Shown: piece by piece, positions 37,301 through 45,680 of the stretch
How the letters are laid out: each line of letters opens with the position of its first letter
Numbering within the stretch: position 1 is the stretch's first letter
Source of the DNA: Pseudactinotalea sp. HY158
GTDB lineage: Bacteria; Actinomycetota; Actinomycetes; Actinomycetales; Beutenbergiaceae
Length of the DNA stretch: 64,000 nucleotides
Direction of reading: 5' to 3'
Assembly (NCBI RefSeq): GCF_009660225.1
Contig: NZ_CP045920.1
Location: 2,864,079 to 2,928,078 of the forward strand
Made by a program: the position numbers and the translations under genes
Notes under the pieces: model-generated
What the model saw: the letters and a program-made list of their open reading frames with translations, nothing else
Told to the model about the DNA's origin: nothing
Databases searched by the model: none

Positions 37301-38102
37301 CGATGAGCCGGTCCATCGCCTCGACCGAATCGGGCAGGTAGGCCTGGAGGGCGATCCCCGCCTGCAACGACATGCACTCCGGCTCGGCGAGGAGGTGCTC
37401 GAACACCTCGACGGTCAGGGCCAGGTCCCGGTACTCCTCCATGTCGAGGTTGACGAACTTCTGCGGATCCGAGGCCTGGGCCGCCCGCAGCAGCGGCCGG
37501 AGCCGCTCGATGACGCGCTCACGGGCACCGGCGGTGTCCCACGTGCTGATCTGGGAGACGAGGGAGGAGACCTTGACCGAGACGTAGTCCACGTCGTCCC
37601 GCCCGAGTAGCTCGATCGTGCGCTCGGTGCGGGAGGCCGCCTCCGCCTCGCCGTGCACCTCCTCCCCGAGCAGGTTGAGGTTGAGCCGCTGGCCGCTCTG
37701 GGAGCCGAGCGCGAGGTGATTCGCGAGCGCCGGGTCGGCGGAGTCGACCACGAGGTGGCCCACGAGGTGGCGCAGCCGCGCCCGCGCCGCCGGGATGACC
37801 AGGCGCGGCGCCATCCCGGCGAGCGCCGATCCCGCGCCGAGCAGGACCCGGTCCGCCGCGGACAGGAAGGCCGCACTCCCCCGCAGCTGCGCGAGCGCGC
37901 GCCCCGCGGCGAGCGGATCCTCGGGGCGGGCCACCCGGTCCACGAACCGGACCGCCAGGTCGAGCCCGGCCGGATCCGCCACGAGCGTGGCGAGCTGGGC
38001 GGACGTGCGCCGCTCCCGCGCGGACTGCGGGCCGGAACTCGCGCTCGCCCATTCCCGGGCAAGCTGGATCGCGGGGTCGATGAGCTGGTCCACGATGTTC
38101 AA
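34353..38102 (-). CDS. putA: bifunctional proline dehydrogenase / P5C dehydrogenase
   Basis: Converts proline to glutamate in two steps at the membrane. From the TTG at 38102 it has 1,249 residues. That start is preferred because AGGAGGGC lies seven bases upstream; the frame is also open to 38198. Residues about 60-400 are the FAD-binding proline dehydrogenase barrel (VSVKVSSLVSQIS, YLRLIERALRPENAHAVRLG). Residues about 480-960 are the aldehyde dehydrogenase (TPPWNFPVAIPAGG, and nucleophile C741 in GHAGQKCSAASLL). A C-terminal extension of about 200 residues ends in a low-complexity tail with SGPIEQ repeats. No N-terminal DNA-binding domain is present, so it should not act as a repressor. Confidence 0.94.
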   Translation of the reverse strand: MNIVDQLIDPAIQLAREWASASSGPQSARERRTSAQLATLVADPAGLDLAVRFVDRVARPEDPLAAGRALAQLRGSAAFLSAADRVLLGAGSALAGMAPRLVIPAARARLRHLVGHLVVDSADPALANHLALGSQSGQRLNLNLLGEEVHGEAEAASRTERTIELLGRDDVDYVSVKVSSLVSQISTWDTAGARERVIERLRPLLRAAQASDPQKFVNLDMEEYRDLALTVEVFEHLLAEPECMSLQAGIALQAYLPDSVEAMDRLIGFALARYDAGGAPIKVRLVKGANLAMEKVEAELHGWAQAPYERKREVDANYLRLIERALRPENAHAVRLGVASHNLHHVAFAHLLAAERGIAAALDVEMLQGMAPAQVRAVQASVPNPIVLYTPVVARADFGVAVSYLVRRLEENAEPENFLHAHFTSDPEAMTHQEVAFRLAASALEGTGDRPRRSLQRPPAGPAFANTTDSDPALAPVRQRARRAVAEPAPEVTIPQLETTAEVERVVARGREAGATWSALPAADRAAVLRAIADRLEAHRWELVTAMAAEGGKTVAEADPEVSEAIDFARYYADRAEDLPGLAAAEGLTFTAHTLVLVTPPWNFPVAIPAGGVLAALAAGAAVVLKPAPQVPACGQVVVTAIHEALAAAGQPSDLVQAVRVAEDDRGRSLVAHEGVDAVILTGAYETARRFSEWRADRPGGPRVYAETSGKNALIVTSSADYDLAVADAVRSGFGHAGQKCSAASLLILVGSAGRSSQLRRQLIDAVSSLRVGMPTDLGAGMGPVIEAPSGKLERALTSLEEGESWWVEPRRLDESGRLWSPGLKDGVRPGSWFHHTECFGPVVGVMHARDLDEAIEWQNQVAYGLTGGLHSLDPDEIGTWLERVEVGNAYINRHITGAIVQRQSFGGWKRSAVGPGAKAGGPTYVAQLGTWSQTADPQVLGRVGPRVAAMLEDVAGWVSPVDRSVLHNAARSDGAARDDYSIDRDPSGLAAESNVLRYRTVPGATVRAGTDVTPAQVVRIMLAAACVGVPIEVSVAPAIAQSLPEDARPGHAGRSDQPPASGPGTADGVPTPEIPARLSHVWRVETGEEFARRVSTREVTGRVRVLGERELGGLARAMNSEVADVTLFSGPVLTSGRRELLVFLREQAVSRTLHRFGHVAATPEQSAPIAQSGPIEQPGPIEQSGPIEESGPIEQSGPTGPPAAPGAAAPAQPPGPPVPPGPPAGTTGGPEAAPFQDDLHATGAGRPE
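34500..34612. repeat. 18-bp tandem repeat coding SGPIEQ in the putA tail
   Basis: Six near-identical units around GGGCCCGACTGCTCGATC (read on the plus strand) code for Ser-Gly-Pro-Ile-Glu-Gln on the minus strand. Unit length divisible by three allows copy-number change without frame loss. Confidence 0.8.
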
Positions 38103-38238
38103 CGGTGCCCTCCTGATTGATGGCCGCCCGGTGACTCTCCCCGATGCGGGTGGCTCGAGACCGCCGAGGTGGATCGGTGCCGGCCGCGACGGTCTCACCG
38201 TCTAATGTAAGTGCTACCGAACGTGAAAGGGGAGAAGC

Positions 38239-38916
38239 ATGGCCGAGCCGACCGATACTCGAGCGCCCGTCGGCGAAGCGCACGGCCCCGGCGCGCTGCC
38301 GGTGCTCTCGCCGCGGCCGGGTGACCCGCTCCTCGAGGCCTCGGCGGGCGCCGTCCGCACGCGGATCGCGCGGATGCGCTCGGCGTATCCGGAGGCGAGC
38401 ACCGGTGACCTGCGCTACATGCTCACCCGGCGGTACCTGTTCGCCGCGGCGGCGTCCGGCGGGCTGACCGGGGCGGCGGCCGCGGCGCCGCGGTTGCGCG
38501 GCGCGGGCGCGCTCGCGCTCACCGCCGGGCACGTGGGGTCCTTCGTCGGCGCCTCCGCCGCGTTCGTGCTCGCCGTCGCGGAGCTCGAGGGGATGCCTGT
38601 GGACGACGTCGCTCGCCGTCGCGCGCTCCTGCTCGCCGCGCTCCTGGGCCGGGAGAGCGGGACGTTCCTCTCCGAGGAACTGCGGGTGACGCCGCCGACC
38701 TGGGGACGCACCCTCCTGCTCGACCTGCCGGTGACCACGGTCGCGCGGGTGAACAAGCGGCTGTACGGGCGGGTGCTGCGGCACAGCATCACCCGCGTCG
38801 GTGCCGTGACCGCGGGCCGCCTCCTGCCGTACGGGGTCGGGGCCGTGGTCGGCTACACGGGGAGCCGGGCGCTCGGACGCATCGTCGTCGACGGCGTCGA
38901 GGAGGCCTTCGCCTAG
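38239..38916 (+). CDS. conserved actinobacterial protein of unknown function (225 aa)
   Basis: A good ribosome site (AAGGGGAGAAGC) precedes ATG 38239. After a 40-residue acidic start there is [21 protein letters not shown], then a hydrophobic, alanine- and glycine-rich region ([43 protein letters not shown]) with two to three possible membrane helices. The closing stretch [22 protein letters not shown] recalls EcsC-like proteins, but I cannot confirm the family. It is divergent from putA and directly upstream of thyA. Confidence 0.65.
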   Translation: MAEPTDTRAPVGEAHGPGALPVLSPRPGDPLLEASAGAVRTRIARMRSAYPEASTGDLRYMLTRRYLFAAAASGGLTGAAAAAPRLRGAGALALTAGHVGSFVGASAAFVLAVAELEGMPVDDVARRRALLLAALLGRESGTFLSEELRVTPPTWGRTLLLDLPVTTVARVNKRLYGRVLRHSITRVGAVTAGRLLPYGVGAVVGYTGSRALGRIVVDGVEEAFA

Positions 38917-38926
38917 CATGGGCGCC

Positions 38927-39724
38927 ATGGCGGACACCCAATACGAAGCGCTGCTCTCCCACGTGCTGACCACCGGAACGCCGAAGTCCGACCGCACCGG
39001 CACCGGCACCCGCTCGATCTTCGGCCACCAGTTGCGCTACGACCTCGCGGCCGGGTTCCCGCTCGTCACCACGAAGCGGGTGCACCTGAAGTCGATCGTG
39101 GGTGAGCTGCTGTGGTTCCTGCGGGGCGAGTCGAACATCGGCTACCTGCAGGCGCACGGGGTGCGGATCTGGAACGAGTGGGCCGACGAGGCGGGCGAGC
39201 TCGGACCCGTGTACGGGGTGCAGTGGCGTTCGTGGCCCACCCCGGGCGGCGGGCACATCGACCAGATCTCCCGCGTGCTCGACCAGTTGCGCACGAACCC
39301 GGACTCGCGCCGGATGCTCGTCTCCGCCTGGAACGTGGCCGACCTCGATGCGATGGCGCTGCAGCCCTGCCACGTGCTCTTCCAGTTCTACGTCGCCGGC
39401 GGCAAGCTCTCCTGCCAGCTGTACCAGCGCAGCGCCGACCTCTTCCTCGGGGTGCCGTTCAACATCGCCTCCTACGCGCTGCTCACCCACATGGTCGCCG
39501 CGCAGGTCGGGCTCGAGGTCGGCGACTTCATTTGGACCGGTGGCGACTGTCACATCTACGACAACCACGACGCCCAGGTGCGCGAACAGCTGAGTCGCGC
39601 CCCCTACCCGTTCCCGCGGCTCGAACTGGGCCACGCGCCGTCCCTGTTCGACTACACGTTCGAGGACGTGCACGTGTCCGGCTACGAGCACCACCCGGCG
39701 ATCAAGGCCCCGGTGGCGGTGTGA
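38927..39724 (+). CDS. thyA: thymidylate synthase
   Basis: Methylates dUMP to dTMP with methylene-tetrahydrofolate. 265 residues, colinear with E. coli ThyA. The loop [15 protein letters not shown], the catalytic cysteine C148 in [12 protein letters not shown], the nucleotide-binding [19 protein letters not shown] and the C-terminal [10 protein letters not shown] are all present. An in-frame ATG at 38918 would add three residues. The stop overlaps folA by one base (TGATG). Confidence 0.97.
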   Translation: MADTQYEALLSHVLTTGTPKSDRTGTGTRSIFGHQLRYDLAAGFPLVTTKRVHLKSIVGELLWFLRGESNIGYLQAHGVRIWNEWADEAGELGPVYGVQWRSWPTPGGGHIDQISRVLDQLRTNPDSRRMLVSAWNVADLDAMALQPCHVLFQFYVAGGKLSCQLYQRSADLFLGVPFNIASYALLTHMVAAQVGLEVGDFIWTGGDCHIYDNHDAQVREQLSRAPYPFPRLELGHAPSLFDYTFEDVHVSGYEHHPAIKAPVAV

Positions 39725-40206
39725 TGCTCGGCATGATCTGGGCGCAGGCCCACGACCGGGTCATCGGCGCAGGCGGCGACCTTCCCTGGCACGTGCCCGA
39801 GGACCTCGCACACTTCAAGGCGACCACCGGCTCCGACCCGGTGATCCACGGGCGCACCTCGTTCGAGGCGCTCCCGGCGAAGTTCCGGCCGCTGCCCGGC
39901 CGCCGCAACATCGTGCTCACCACCCGACCCGACTACGACGCGTGCGGCGCGGAGGTCGTCGGCTCCCTCGCCGAGGCGCTCGCCCTCGTCGCCGGCCGGG
40001 ACGCGTGGATCTGCGGCGGCGGCCAGGTCTACGCCGACGCCCTGCCGTACGCCGACCGGCTCGTGGTCACCGAACTCGACCTGCGTGTGGACGGCGACGC
40101 GCACGCCCCGCGGATCGGTCCCGAATGGCACGTGGTCGCCCGCGGCGAGTGGCGCACCTCCCGCACGGGCGTCTCCTTCCGTATCAGCGAGTACCGGCGC
40201 CGCTGA
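39724..40206 (+). CDS. folA: dihydrofolate reductase
   Basis: Regenerates tetrahydrofolate from the dihydrofolate released by ThyA. 160 residues with the active-site segment LPWHVPEDLAHFKATT (acidic residue D27), the NADPH-binding RRNIVLTTRPDY and the glycine-rich ICGGGQVYADAL. Translational coupling to thyA (TGATG at 39722-39726) matches the metabolic link. Confidence 0.96.
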   Translation: MLGMIWAQAHDRVIGAGGDLPWHVPEDLAHFKATTGSDPVIHGRTSFEALPAKFRPLPGRRNIVLTTRPDYDACGAEVVGSLAEALALVAGRDAWICGGGQVYADALPYADRLVVTELDLRVDGDAHAPRIGPEWHVVARGEWRTSRTGVSFRISEYRRR

Positions 40207-40359
40207 CCCGGGAAGACGACATCGTCGCGCCCCTCTCGCTGCACTCGAAGCGACGTGCGTCGTCGACCTGTGCCGGGCTGAGGTCGCAGCGGTCGGCCAA
40301 TGCCTCACGACTCGTGCCCGGGTCTGGCATCCGCATGGGACACCCGATCCCCCAATGCG

Positions 40360-40395
40360 TTCAGGCCCGGAGATCCGTGGATCTCCGGGCCTGAA
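40360..40395. terminator. 17-bp perfect hairpin between folA and the tRNA
   Basis: TTCAGGCCCGGAGATCC at 40360-40376 pairs with 40379-40395 across a 2-base gap. It lies 154 bases after folA (+) and just downstream of the tRNA (-), with CTTT following on the plus strand. It could stop transcription from both sides. Confidence 0.7.
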
Positions 40396-40398
40396 CTT

Positions 40399-40475
40399 TG
40401 GTGGCGGGGGGAGGATTTGAACCTCCGACCTCCGGGTTATGAGCCCGGCGAGCTACCGAACTGCTCCACCCCGCG
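40399..40475 (-). tRNA. initiator tRNA-fMet (anticodon CAT)
   Basis: A 77-base tRNA including encoded CCA. 5' CGCGGGG pairs with CCCCGC except at the first position, leaving a C1-C72 mismatch. The anticodon stem has three G-C pairs (GGG/CCC) flanking CTCATAA. The missing 1-72 pair and the GGG/CCC run mark the initiator rather than the elongator. The T-arm GGAGG-TTCAAAT-CCTCC is perfect. Confidence 0.95.
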
Positions 40476-40759
40476 TCGGTATGGCTCTACTGTACGGGCT
40501 GGCGACACTCCATGCAAATCGGCGTGATTCCGCGGCGAACGCCCCGGTCGGCGGGGCCGGCACGGGCCCATCGAGGGCATGGCGGGCATGGCGGGCATCA
40601 AGGGCACGGAGTGATCGGAGTGATCGGAGTCCGCCCGCGAGACGTTGAGGGCGGATCCAGGTTCATGCGTTAGCGTCGGGGCGTTCCGTGCCCACGCCAC
40701 GTGACTGGCTCGCCCAGACCGGGCGACCCATCCCCGGTCCCCCACCCAGGAGTCCCTCC

Positions 40760-41497
40760 ATGCGGATCACACGTTCCCTCCTCGCGGCCTCGGTCGCCGC
40801 CGTCATCGTGCTGGCCGGCTGCAGCCCCGAGGCCGACGGCGGCGAATCCCCGGAGGCCTCCGAGAGCGCCTCCGCCGGCGCCACGGACGGCAGCGGCGAG
40901 AACGCGCTGCCCGAGGCCGACCTCGACGGCATCCCGGACGTCGTGGCCCAGGTGAACGACACCGAGATCTCCAGCGACGACTTCGTGCCCGCCTTCGAGG
41001 CCCGCCTCCAGCAGGCCGCGCAGCAGGGCGGCGAGATCGACCAGGACCTGCTCAAGCTGCAGGTCGCCGACCTGCTCGTGGACAACGAGCTGCTCATGCA
41101 GGCCTCCGCCGACATCGAGGTGACCGACGCCGACATCGACAGCACCCTCGCGGAGCTCGCCGCCCAGTTCGGCATGGGCTCCGCCGACGAGGTGATCGCC
41201 GCCTTCACCGAGCAGGGCATGACCGAGCAGGAGATCCGCGACGAGGCCTCCTCCCAGTTCCGGGTCGGTTCCTACCTCGAGTCCGAGGTCTCCGTGCCCG
41301 AGCCGACCGAGGAGGAGCTGCGGGAGCTCTACGACGCCGTGGTGGCGCAGATGGGCGAGAGCACGGAGGAGATCCCCACGTTCGAGGAGACCCGCGAGCA
41401 GCTGGCGAGCCAGGCGACGAGCGAGAAGCAGAACACGGCGATCGAGGGAGTCCTCGCGAAGCTGCGCGACGCCGCGGACGTGACGATCAACCTGTGA
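40760..41497 (+). CDS. SurA N-terminal-domain lipoprotein (245 aa)
   Basis: Signal peptide with lipobox (SLLAASVAAVIVLAGC; cysteine about residue 21), so it is lipid-anchored outside the membrane. An acidic serine-rich linker (22-60) is followed by a SurA_N-like chaperone domain: VVAQVNDTEISSDDFVPAFEARL, LLKLQVADLLVDNELLMQAS. No parvulin isomerase domain follows; the protein ends in a helical region. It probably assists folding of secreted proteins. Confidence 0.85.
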   Translation: MRITRSLLAASVAAVIVLAGCSPEADGGESPEASESASAGATDGSGENALPEADLDGIPDVVAQVNDTEISSDDFVPAFEARLQQAAQQGGEIDQDLLKLQVADLLVDNELLMQASADIEVTDADIDSTLAELAAQFGMGSADEVIAAFTEQGMTEQEIRDEASSQFRVGSYLESEVSVPEPTEEELRELYDAVVAQMGESTEEIPTFEETREQLASQATSEKQNTAIEGVLAKLRDAADVTINL

Positions 41498-41535
41498 CGC
41501 TCCTGCGATAGGCGCGCTGCGCCGTCCCCACGCGA

Positions 41536-41567
41536 ACGCCCACCGGACCACTCGGTCCGGTGGGCGT
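41536..41567. terminator. bidirectional hairpin terminator
   Basis: ACGCCCACCGGACC (41536-41549) pairs perfectly with 41554-41567 around the loop ACTC. It lies in the 95-base gap between convergent genes, the SurA-like lipoprotein and the acetyltransferase. Confidence 0.75.
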
Positions 41568-41592
41568 CGACGTATCCGCTCGCGGCGGTCGG

Positions 41593-41916
41593 CTAGTCGG
41601 TGGCGCGCTCGTCCACATCCTGACGTTCCGCGACGTGGTCGGCGTACTCGGGATGACGGTGCACGTAGGCGGCCACGTAGGAGCAGGCCGGCACGATCAC
41701 CCCGCCGGCGGCGACCGCCTGGTCGAGGGCGTACCGCACGAGCCGGCCCGCCAGGCCCTGCCCGCCGTGGGCCGGCTCGACGACCGTGTGGTCGAAGACC
41801 CAGCGGTCCGTGCCGGGATCGCGGTGGTAGGCCGCGACCCCGACGTCCTCGCCCTCGACGGCGACGACGAACCGCGACCGCTGCGGGTCGTGGCGCACGG
41901 TCACGCCGTCGCTCAT
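41593..41916 (-). CDS. small GNAT-type N-acetyltransferase (107 aa)
   Basis: Belongs to the short YjdJ-type acetyltransferases. FVVAVEGEDVGVAAYHRDPG is followed by WVFDHTVVEPAHGGQGLAGRLV, where the GGQGLAG loop binds acetyl-CoA, and then IVPACSYVAAYVHRHPEY. The substrate is unknown. Its ATG overlaps the stop of the UPF0182 gene (ATGA at 41913). Confidence 0.88.
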   Translation of the reverse strand: MSDGVTVRHDPQRSRFVVAVEGEDVGVAAYHRDPGTDRWVFDHTVVEPAHGGQGLAGRLVRYALDQAVAAGGVIVPACSYVAAYVHRHPEYADHVAERQDVDERATD

Positions 41917-44900
41917 CCCTGCGAGTCCTCGCTCGGCTGGTCCGTCGGCTGGTCGGTCGGCTGCTCGTCGCCCGCGGGCGGAGTCGTGCCGGTGAGCTCG
42001 GCCTCGGCGGCGATCGCATCCTGCAGGGCCTGGTCCAGTGCCTCCTGAGCGGTGCCGTAGGCGGCCCAGTCCCCCGCGGACATCGCCGAGCTGGAATCCT
42101 CCATGGCCACCCGGGCGCGCTCGAGCGCGGCCGTGAGCCGGGCCTGGGCATCGAGGGTGCCGGTGTCGCCACCGGACCCCTCACCCGAGCCCTCGCCGGT
42201 GCCCTCACCCGAGCCCTCGCCGTCCGGCTGGGCATCGGGGGTGGTCACGCCCGAGTCGCCGCCGAAGACCTGGTCGAGGGCCTCGTTCAGGGTCGAGGCG
42301 TACCCGATCGCGTCACCGAAGGAGACGAGCACCTTGCGCATGAGCGGGAACTGGGTCCCGCCCGAGGCCTGCACGTACACGGGCTGCACGTACAGCAGGC
42401 CGCCGCCCACGGGCAGGGTCAGGAGGTTGCCGTGGATGACCTCGGAGCCTCCCCGGGCGAGGATGTTCAGCTCGTTCGCGGCCGGTGCGTAGGAGTCGAA
42501 GTTGTTCTGGACCTGCCCCGGACCGGCGACGGTCTGGTCGCGTGGGAGCTCGAGCAGGCGCAGTTGCCCGTAGTCCTCGTCGATCTTGCCCGGCTCGGAT
42601 CCGGGCTCGGCGTTCACCGCGAGGAACCCGCTGAGCACGTTCCGGTCCGAGGTGTCGAGGATGAACGAGCTCGTGAGCGAGAACTTCGCGCTGTCCTGGC
42701 TGGGCATCCGCAGCGAGAGGTAGTACGGGGGCTGCTTGACCTCCTGGCTGCCGCTGGCGACCGGGTCGTTCGGCACCCGCCAGAAGTCGCCTCCGGAGTA
42801 GAAGGAGCTCGCGTCCGTCACGTGGTAGCGGGTGAGGAGCTCGCGCTGCACCTTGAACATGTCCAGCGGGTAGCGCAGGTGACTCATGAGGCTCCCGGAG
42901 ATCTCCGAGATGGGCTCGAGCGAGTTCGGGAAGATCTCGTTCCACGTCTGCAGCACCGGGTCCTCGGTGTCCCAGGCGTACAGGGTGACCGACCCGTCGA
43001 AGGCGTTGACCACGGCCTTGACCGAGTTGCGGATGTAGTTGACCTCGTTCGGCTGGGTCGCCTCGACGACCCCCATCCCGGGCCGGCCGTCGGCGGTGAG
43101 GGAGTCGGTCACGGCCGAGGAGAGCTGCTGCCGGGCCGAGTACGGGTACTCGTTCGAGGTGGTGTAGCCGTCGACGACCCAGACGACCTGGTCGATCTCG
43201 CCCTCGTCGCCCGCGACGACCGCCGGGTACACCTTCCCGTCGAGGGTGAGGTAGGGCGCGACCGCCGCGACCCGCGCGACCGGGTCACGCTCGTAGAGGA
43301 TCTGGGACTCGGGGGTCACGCGGTCGGAGAACAGGATCTCCGGCGAGCCCATCCGCGCCGCGAACAGCGCCTGATTCCAGATGTTGCCCACCGACGGTCC
43401 GCCGTCCCCGGTGTAGGTGCTGAGCACCTGACCGTTCGGGGCGTCGTCGTCCGGGTAGTCGAGCTCCCACGGGTCCGTGCCCTCGGGCGCGCCGACGATC
43501 GAGTACTCGGGCGCCTCCGGGGAGAAGTAGATGCGGGGCTGGTATTTGGGCAGGTCGCCCTTCGAGGGGATGCCCCCCTCGAAGAACTTCGGGGAGCCGT
43601 CGTCGGTCACCGTGTTGCCGTAGGCGGCGACGACGCCGAAGCCGTGGGTGAAAACGGTGTGGTCGTTCACCCAGCTGCGCTCGCTGCCGGAGGAGAGGTC
43701 GAGCTCGCGCACGGCGATGACCGTGTCGGTCTTGCCCTGAGTCTCCCCGTTCAGGTCGTAGCGGTCGACGGCCAGCTCCTCGGGGAACTGGTAGTACTGC
43801 TTGTTCTGCTGCAGCTGCCGGAACGTCGCGGACACGATGGTCGGGTCGAGGAGGCGGATCGAGGCGGTCGACTCGGCGTCCTCGCGCAGCTGCCCCTTCT
43901 CGGTCTCCGTGCTCGCCGCGTAGGGCTGGGTGTCCAGGTCGTCGAGTCCGTAGGCGTCCCTCGTGGCGTCGATGTTGCGCTGGATGAACTCGCTCTCGAG
44001 CACCTGCGCGTTCGGGTCCACCCGCACGCTCTGGATCACGGCCGGGTAGATGCCGCCGACGACGACCGCCGAGGCGACCATGAGCGCCACGCCGATCGCC
44101 GGCAGCTTCCAGCTGCCGCGGGCGCTCGTGTAGAAGAACAGCACCGCCACGAGCACGCCGACGACGGCGAGGATCGCCTTCGCGGGCAGCACGGCGTTGA
44201 CGTCGGTGAACGAGGCGCCGTCGAAGCGGTCGCCCTGCTTGGCGAGCAGCGAATACCGGTCGAGCCAGTAGTTCACGGCGATGAGGAGCGTGAACACCCC
44301 GGCGAGGACCGCGACGTGGATCCGCGCGGCCCGCGAGATCCGCTCGCCCCGGTTGCCGCTCACCTGCAGGCCCCCGTAGAGGTAGTGGGTGAACACGGCG
44401 ACGAGCGCGCAGAAGAACGTGATCGTCATGAGGAAGGTGATGGCCATCCGCACGGCGGGCAGCGTGAACAGGAAGAACGACAGGTCGATCCCGAACTGGG
44501 GATCCTTCTCACCGAAGGGCTGGCCGTTGAGCGCCACGAGCACGGTCTTCCACTGGCCGCTGATCGCGGATCCGGCGAACAGGCCCGCCACGATCGGCGC
44601 CGCCACGAACACGAGCCGGCGCACCGGATCGAACGCCTCCCGGTACCGGTCCAGGTCGTTCTGCTGCGTGGTCACCGGCACGTACATCGGCCGGTTCTTG
44701 TAGGCCAGATGCAGGTTGAGCCAGATGAGCGCGCCGCCGATCCCGCCGGCCACGAGGAACAGCAGGCTCCGGGTGATCCACTCCGTGCGCAGCACCTCGG
44801 TGAAGCCGAGCTGACCGAACCACAGCCATTCGGTCCAGAAGCGCGCGAGCACGAAGAACACGATCACGAGCCCGACGATGATCCCGATCGTCGGCAGCAG

Positions 44901-44951
44901 CGGGCCGCGGGGGCGGGTTCGGGCGGGGGCGGGGTGGGGAGCGTTACTCAC
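41913..44951 (-). CDS. UPF0182 family membrane protein (1012 aa)
   Basis: Large integral membrane protein with seven predicted N-terminal helices (first IGIIVGLVIVFFVLARFW, about 22-40; last about 280-305). A long extracytoplasmic part with AYGLDDLDTQPY and WVNDHTVFTHGFGVVAAYGN is characteristic of UPF0182. The tail from residue about 890 is acidic and glycine/serine-rich. The start is GTG 44951. Rv3193c of M. tuberculosis belongs to this family. Its function is unknown. Confidence 0.93.
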   Translation of the reverse strand: MSNAPHPAPARTRPRGPLLPTIGIIVGLVIVFFVLARFWTEWLWFGQLGFTEVLRTEWITRSLLFLVAGGIGGALIWLNLHLAYKNRPMYVPVTTQQNDLDRYREAFDPVRRLVFVAAPIVAGLFAGSAISGQWKTVLVALNGQPFGEKDPQFGIDLSFFLFTLPAVRMAITFLMTITFFCALVAVFTHYLYGGLQVSGNRGERISRAARIHVAVLAGVFTLLIAVNYWLDRYSLLAKQGDRFDGASFTDVNAVLPAKAILAVVGVLVAVLFFYTSARGSWKLPAIGVALMVASAVVVGGIYPAVIQSVRVDPNAQVLESEFIQRNIDATRDAYGLDDLDTQPYAASTETEKGQLREDAESTASIRLLDPTIVSATFRQLQQNKQYYQFPEELAVDRYDLNGETQGKTDTVIAVRELDLSSGSERSWVNDHTVFTHGFGVVAAYGNTVTDDGSPKFFEGGIPSKGDLPKYQPRIYFSPEAPEYSIVGAPEGTDPWELDYPDDDAPNGQVLSTYTGDGGPSVGNIWNQALFAARMGSPEILFSDRVTPESQILYERDPVARVAAVAPYLTLDGKVYPAVVAGDEGEIDQVVWVVDGYTTSNEYPYSARQQLSSAVTDSLTADGRPGMGVVEATQPNEVNYIRNSVKAVVNAFDGSVTLYAWDTEDPVLQTWNEIFPNSLEPISEISGSLMSHLRYPLDMFKVQRELLTRYHVTDASSFYSGGDFWRVPNDPVASGSQEVKQPPYYLSLRMPSQDSAKFSLTSSFILDTSDRNVLSGFLAVNAEPGSEPGKIDEDYGQLRLLELPRDQTVAGPGQVQNNFDSYAPAANELNILARGGSEVIHGNLLTLPVGGGLLYVQPVYVQASGGTQFPLMRKVLVSFGDAIGYASTLNEALDQVFGGDSGVTTPDAQPDGEGSGEGTGEGSGEGSGGDTGTLDAQARLTAALERARVAMEDSSSAMSAGDWAAYGTAQEALDQALQDAIAAEAELTGTTPPAGDEQPTDQPTDQPSEDSQG

Positions 44952-45060
44952 GGACGGGGCACCTCAAGACCTCGGGAAGGGACGCGGGGGAACACGGCTG
45001 GGCGGGACGTCTTCCAGGTCGCAGTTTCGCACAGTTATCTGAACCTGGTTCCATGGAGCC

Positions 45061-45657
45061 ATGACTACCAGTCCCGAACACCCCGCCGACGCCTCGACCG
45101 AGCACGCCGAGGCCACCGACGAGAACGGACGGCGACGCGCACTGGCGAGCGCCGTCGTCGACCTGGAGCGCCACGCGGCCGCCGCCGGCTGGGACGGGCC
45201 GGTCACGGTGTGCGCCCTCGTCAACACCGCGGCGGCGCTGGCCCAGAACCCCGGACTCGCCGACGAGATCCCGCCCGAGGCGCTCACCGCGGCCGGGCGG
45301 GACGGCCACCACCTGCTCACGATCGAGCAGGACGGCCTGCCCGAGGCCGCCAACCTCGAGGAACTGCTCGCCCAGCTCGCCTGGCCGGACTCGGTCGACG
45401 GTGCGGCCGTCGTCGTCGAGCGGATCGTCGTTCCGCCGGAGGCGGAGGCGGATCTGCCCGAGGACCCCTCCCAACAGCTCGAGACCCTCCTGGCCCATCC
45501 CGGCCGCGAGGACGTGCGGATCGCGGTCGGGGTGCTCCGCAGCGGGGAGACGTGGTGCGCGCTGCGCTCACGCGCGCACGACGCCGACGACCAGGTGGCC
45601 GGCTCCCCCGACGCCGTACCCGGGCTCGTGGCGGCCCTGACCGCGACGCTCGCGTAG
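45061..45657 (+). CDS. PPA1309-family protein (198 aa)
   Basis: Cytosolic acidic protein. RRALASAVVDLERHAAAAGW and VCALVNTAAALAQNPGLADE, then WPDSVDGAAVVVERIVVPPEAE and EDVRIAVGVLRSGETWCALR, are the usual blocks of the actinobacterial PPA1309 family. Function unknown. It is divergent from UPF0182 and convergent with the PDZ protease gene. Confidence 0.82.
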   Translation: MTTSPEHPADASTEHAEATDENGRRRALASAVVDLERHAAAAGWDGPVTVCALVNTAAALAQNPGLADEIPPEALTAAGRDGHHLLTIEQDGLPEAANLEELLAQLAWPDSVDGAAVVVERIVVPPEAEADLPEDPSQQLETLLAHPGREDVRIAVGVLRSGETWCALRSRAHDADDQVAGSPDAVPGLVAALTATLA

Positions 45658-45680
45658 CGGAACTGCCGGAACCACGGGGA

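Noticed and set aside
40207-40359. Open frames downstream of folA
   Set aside because: Short, overlapping the terminator hairpin and tRNA, with no coding signal.
40588-40620. Short GGCGGGCAT and GATCGGAGT repeats suspected as a CRISPR or operator array
   Set aside because: Only two or three units of 9 bases, without spacers or dyad symmetry.
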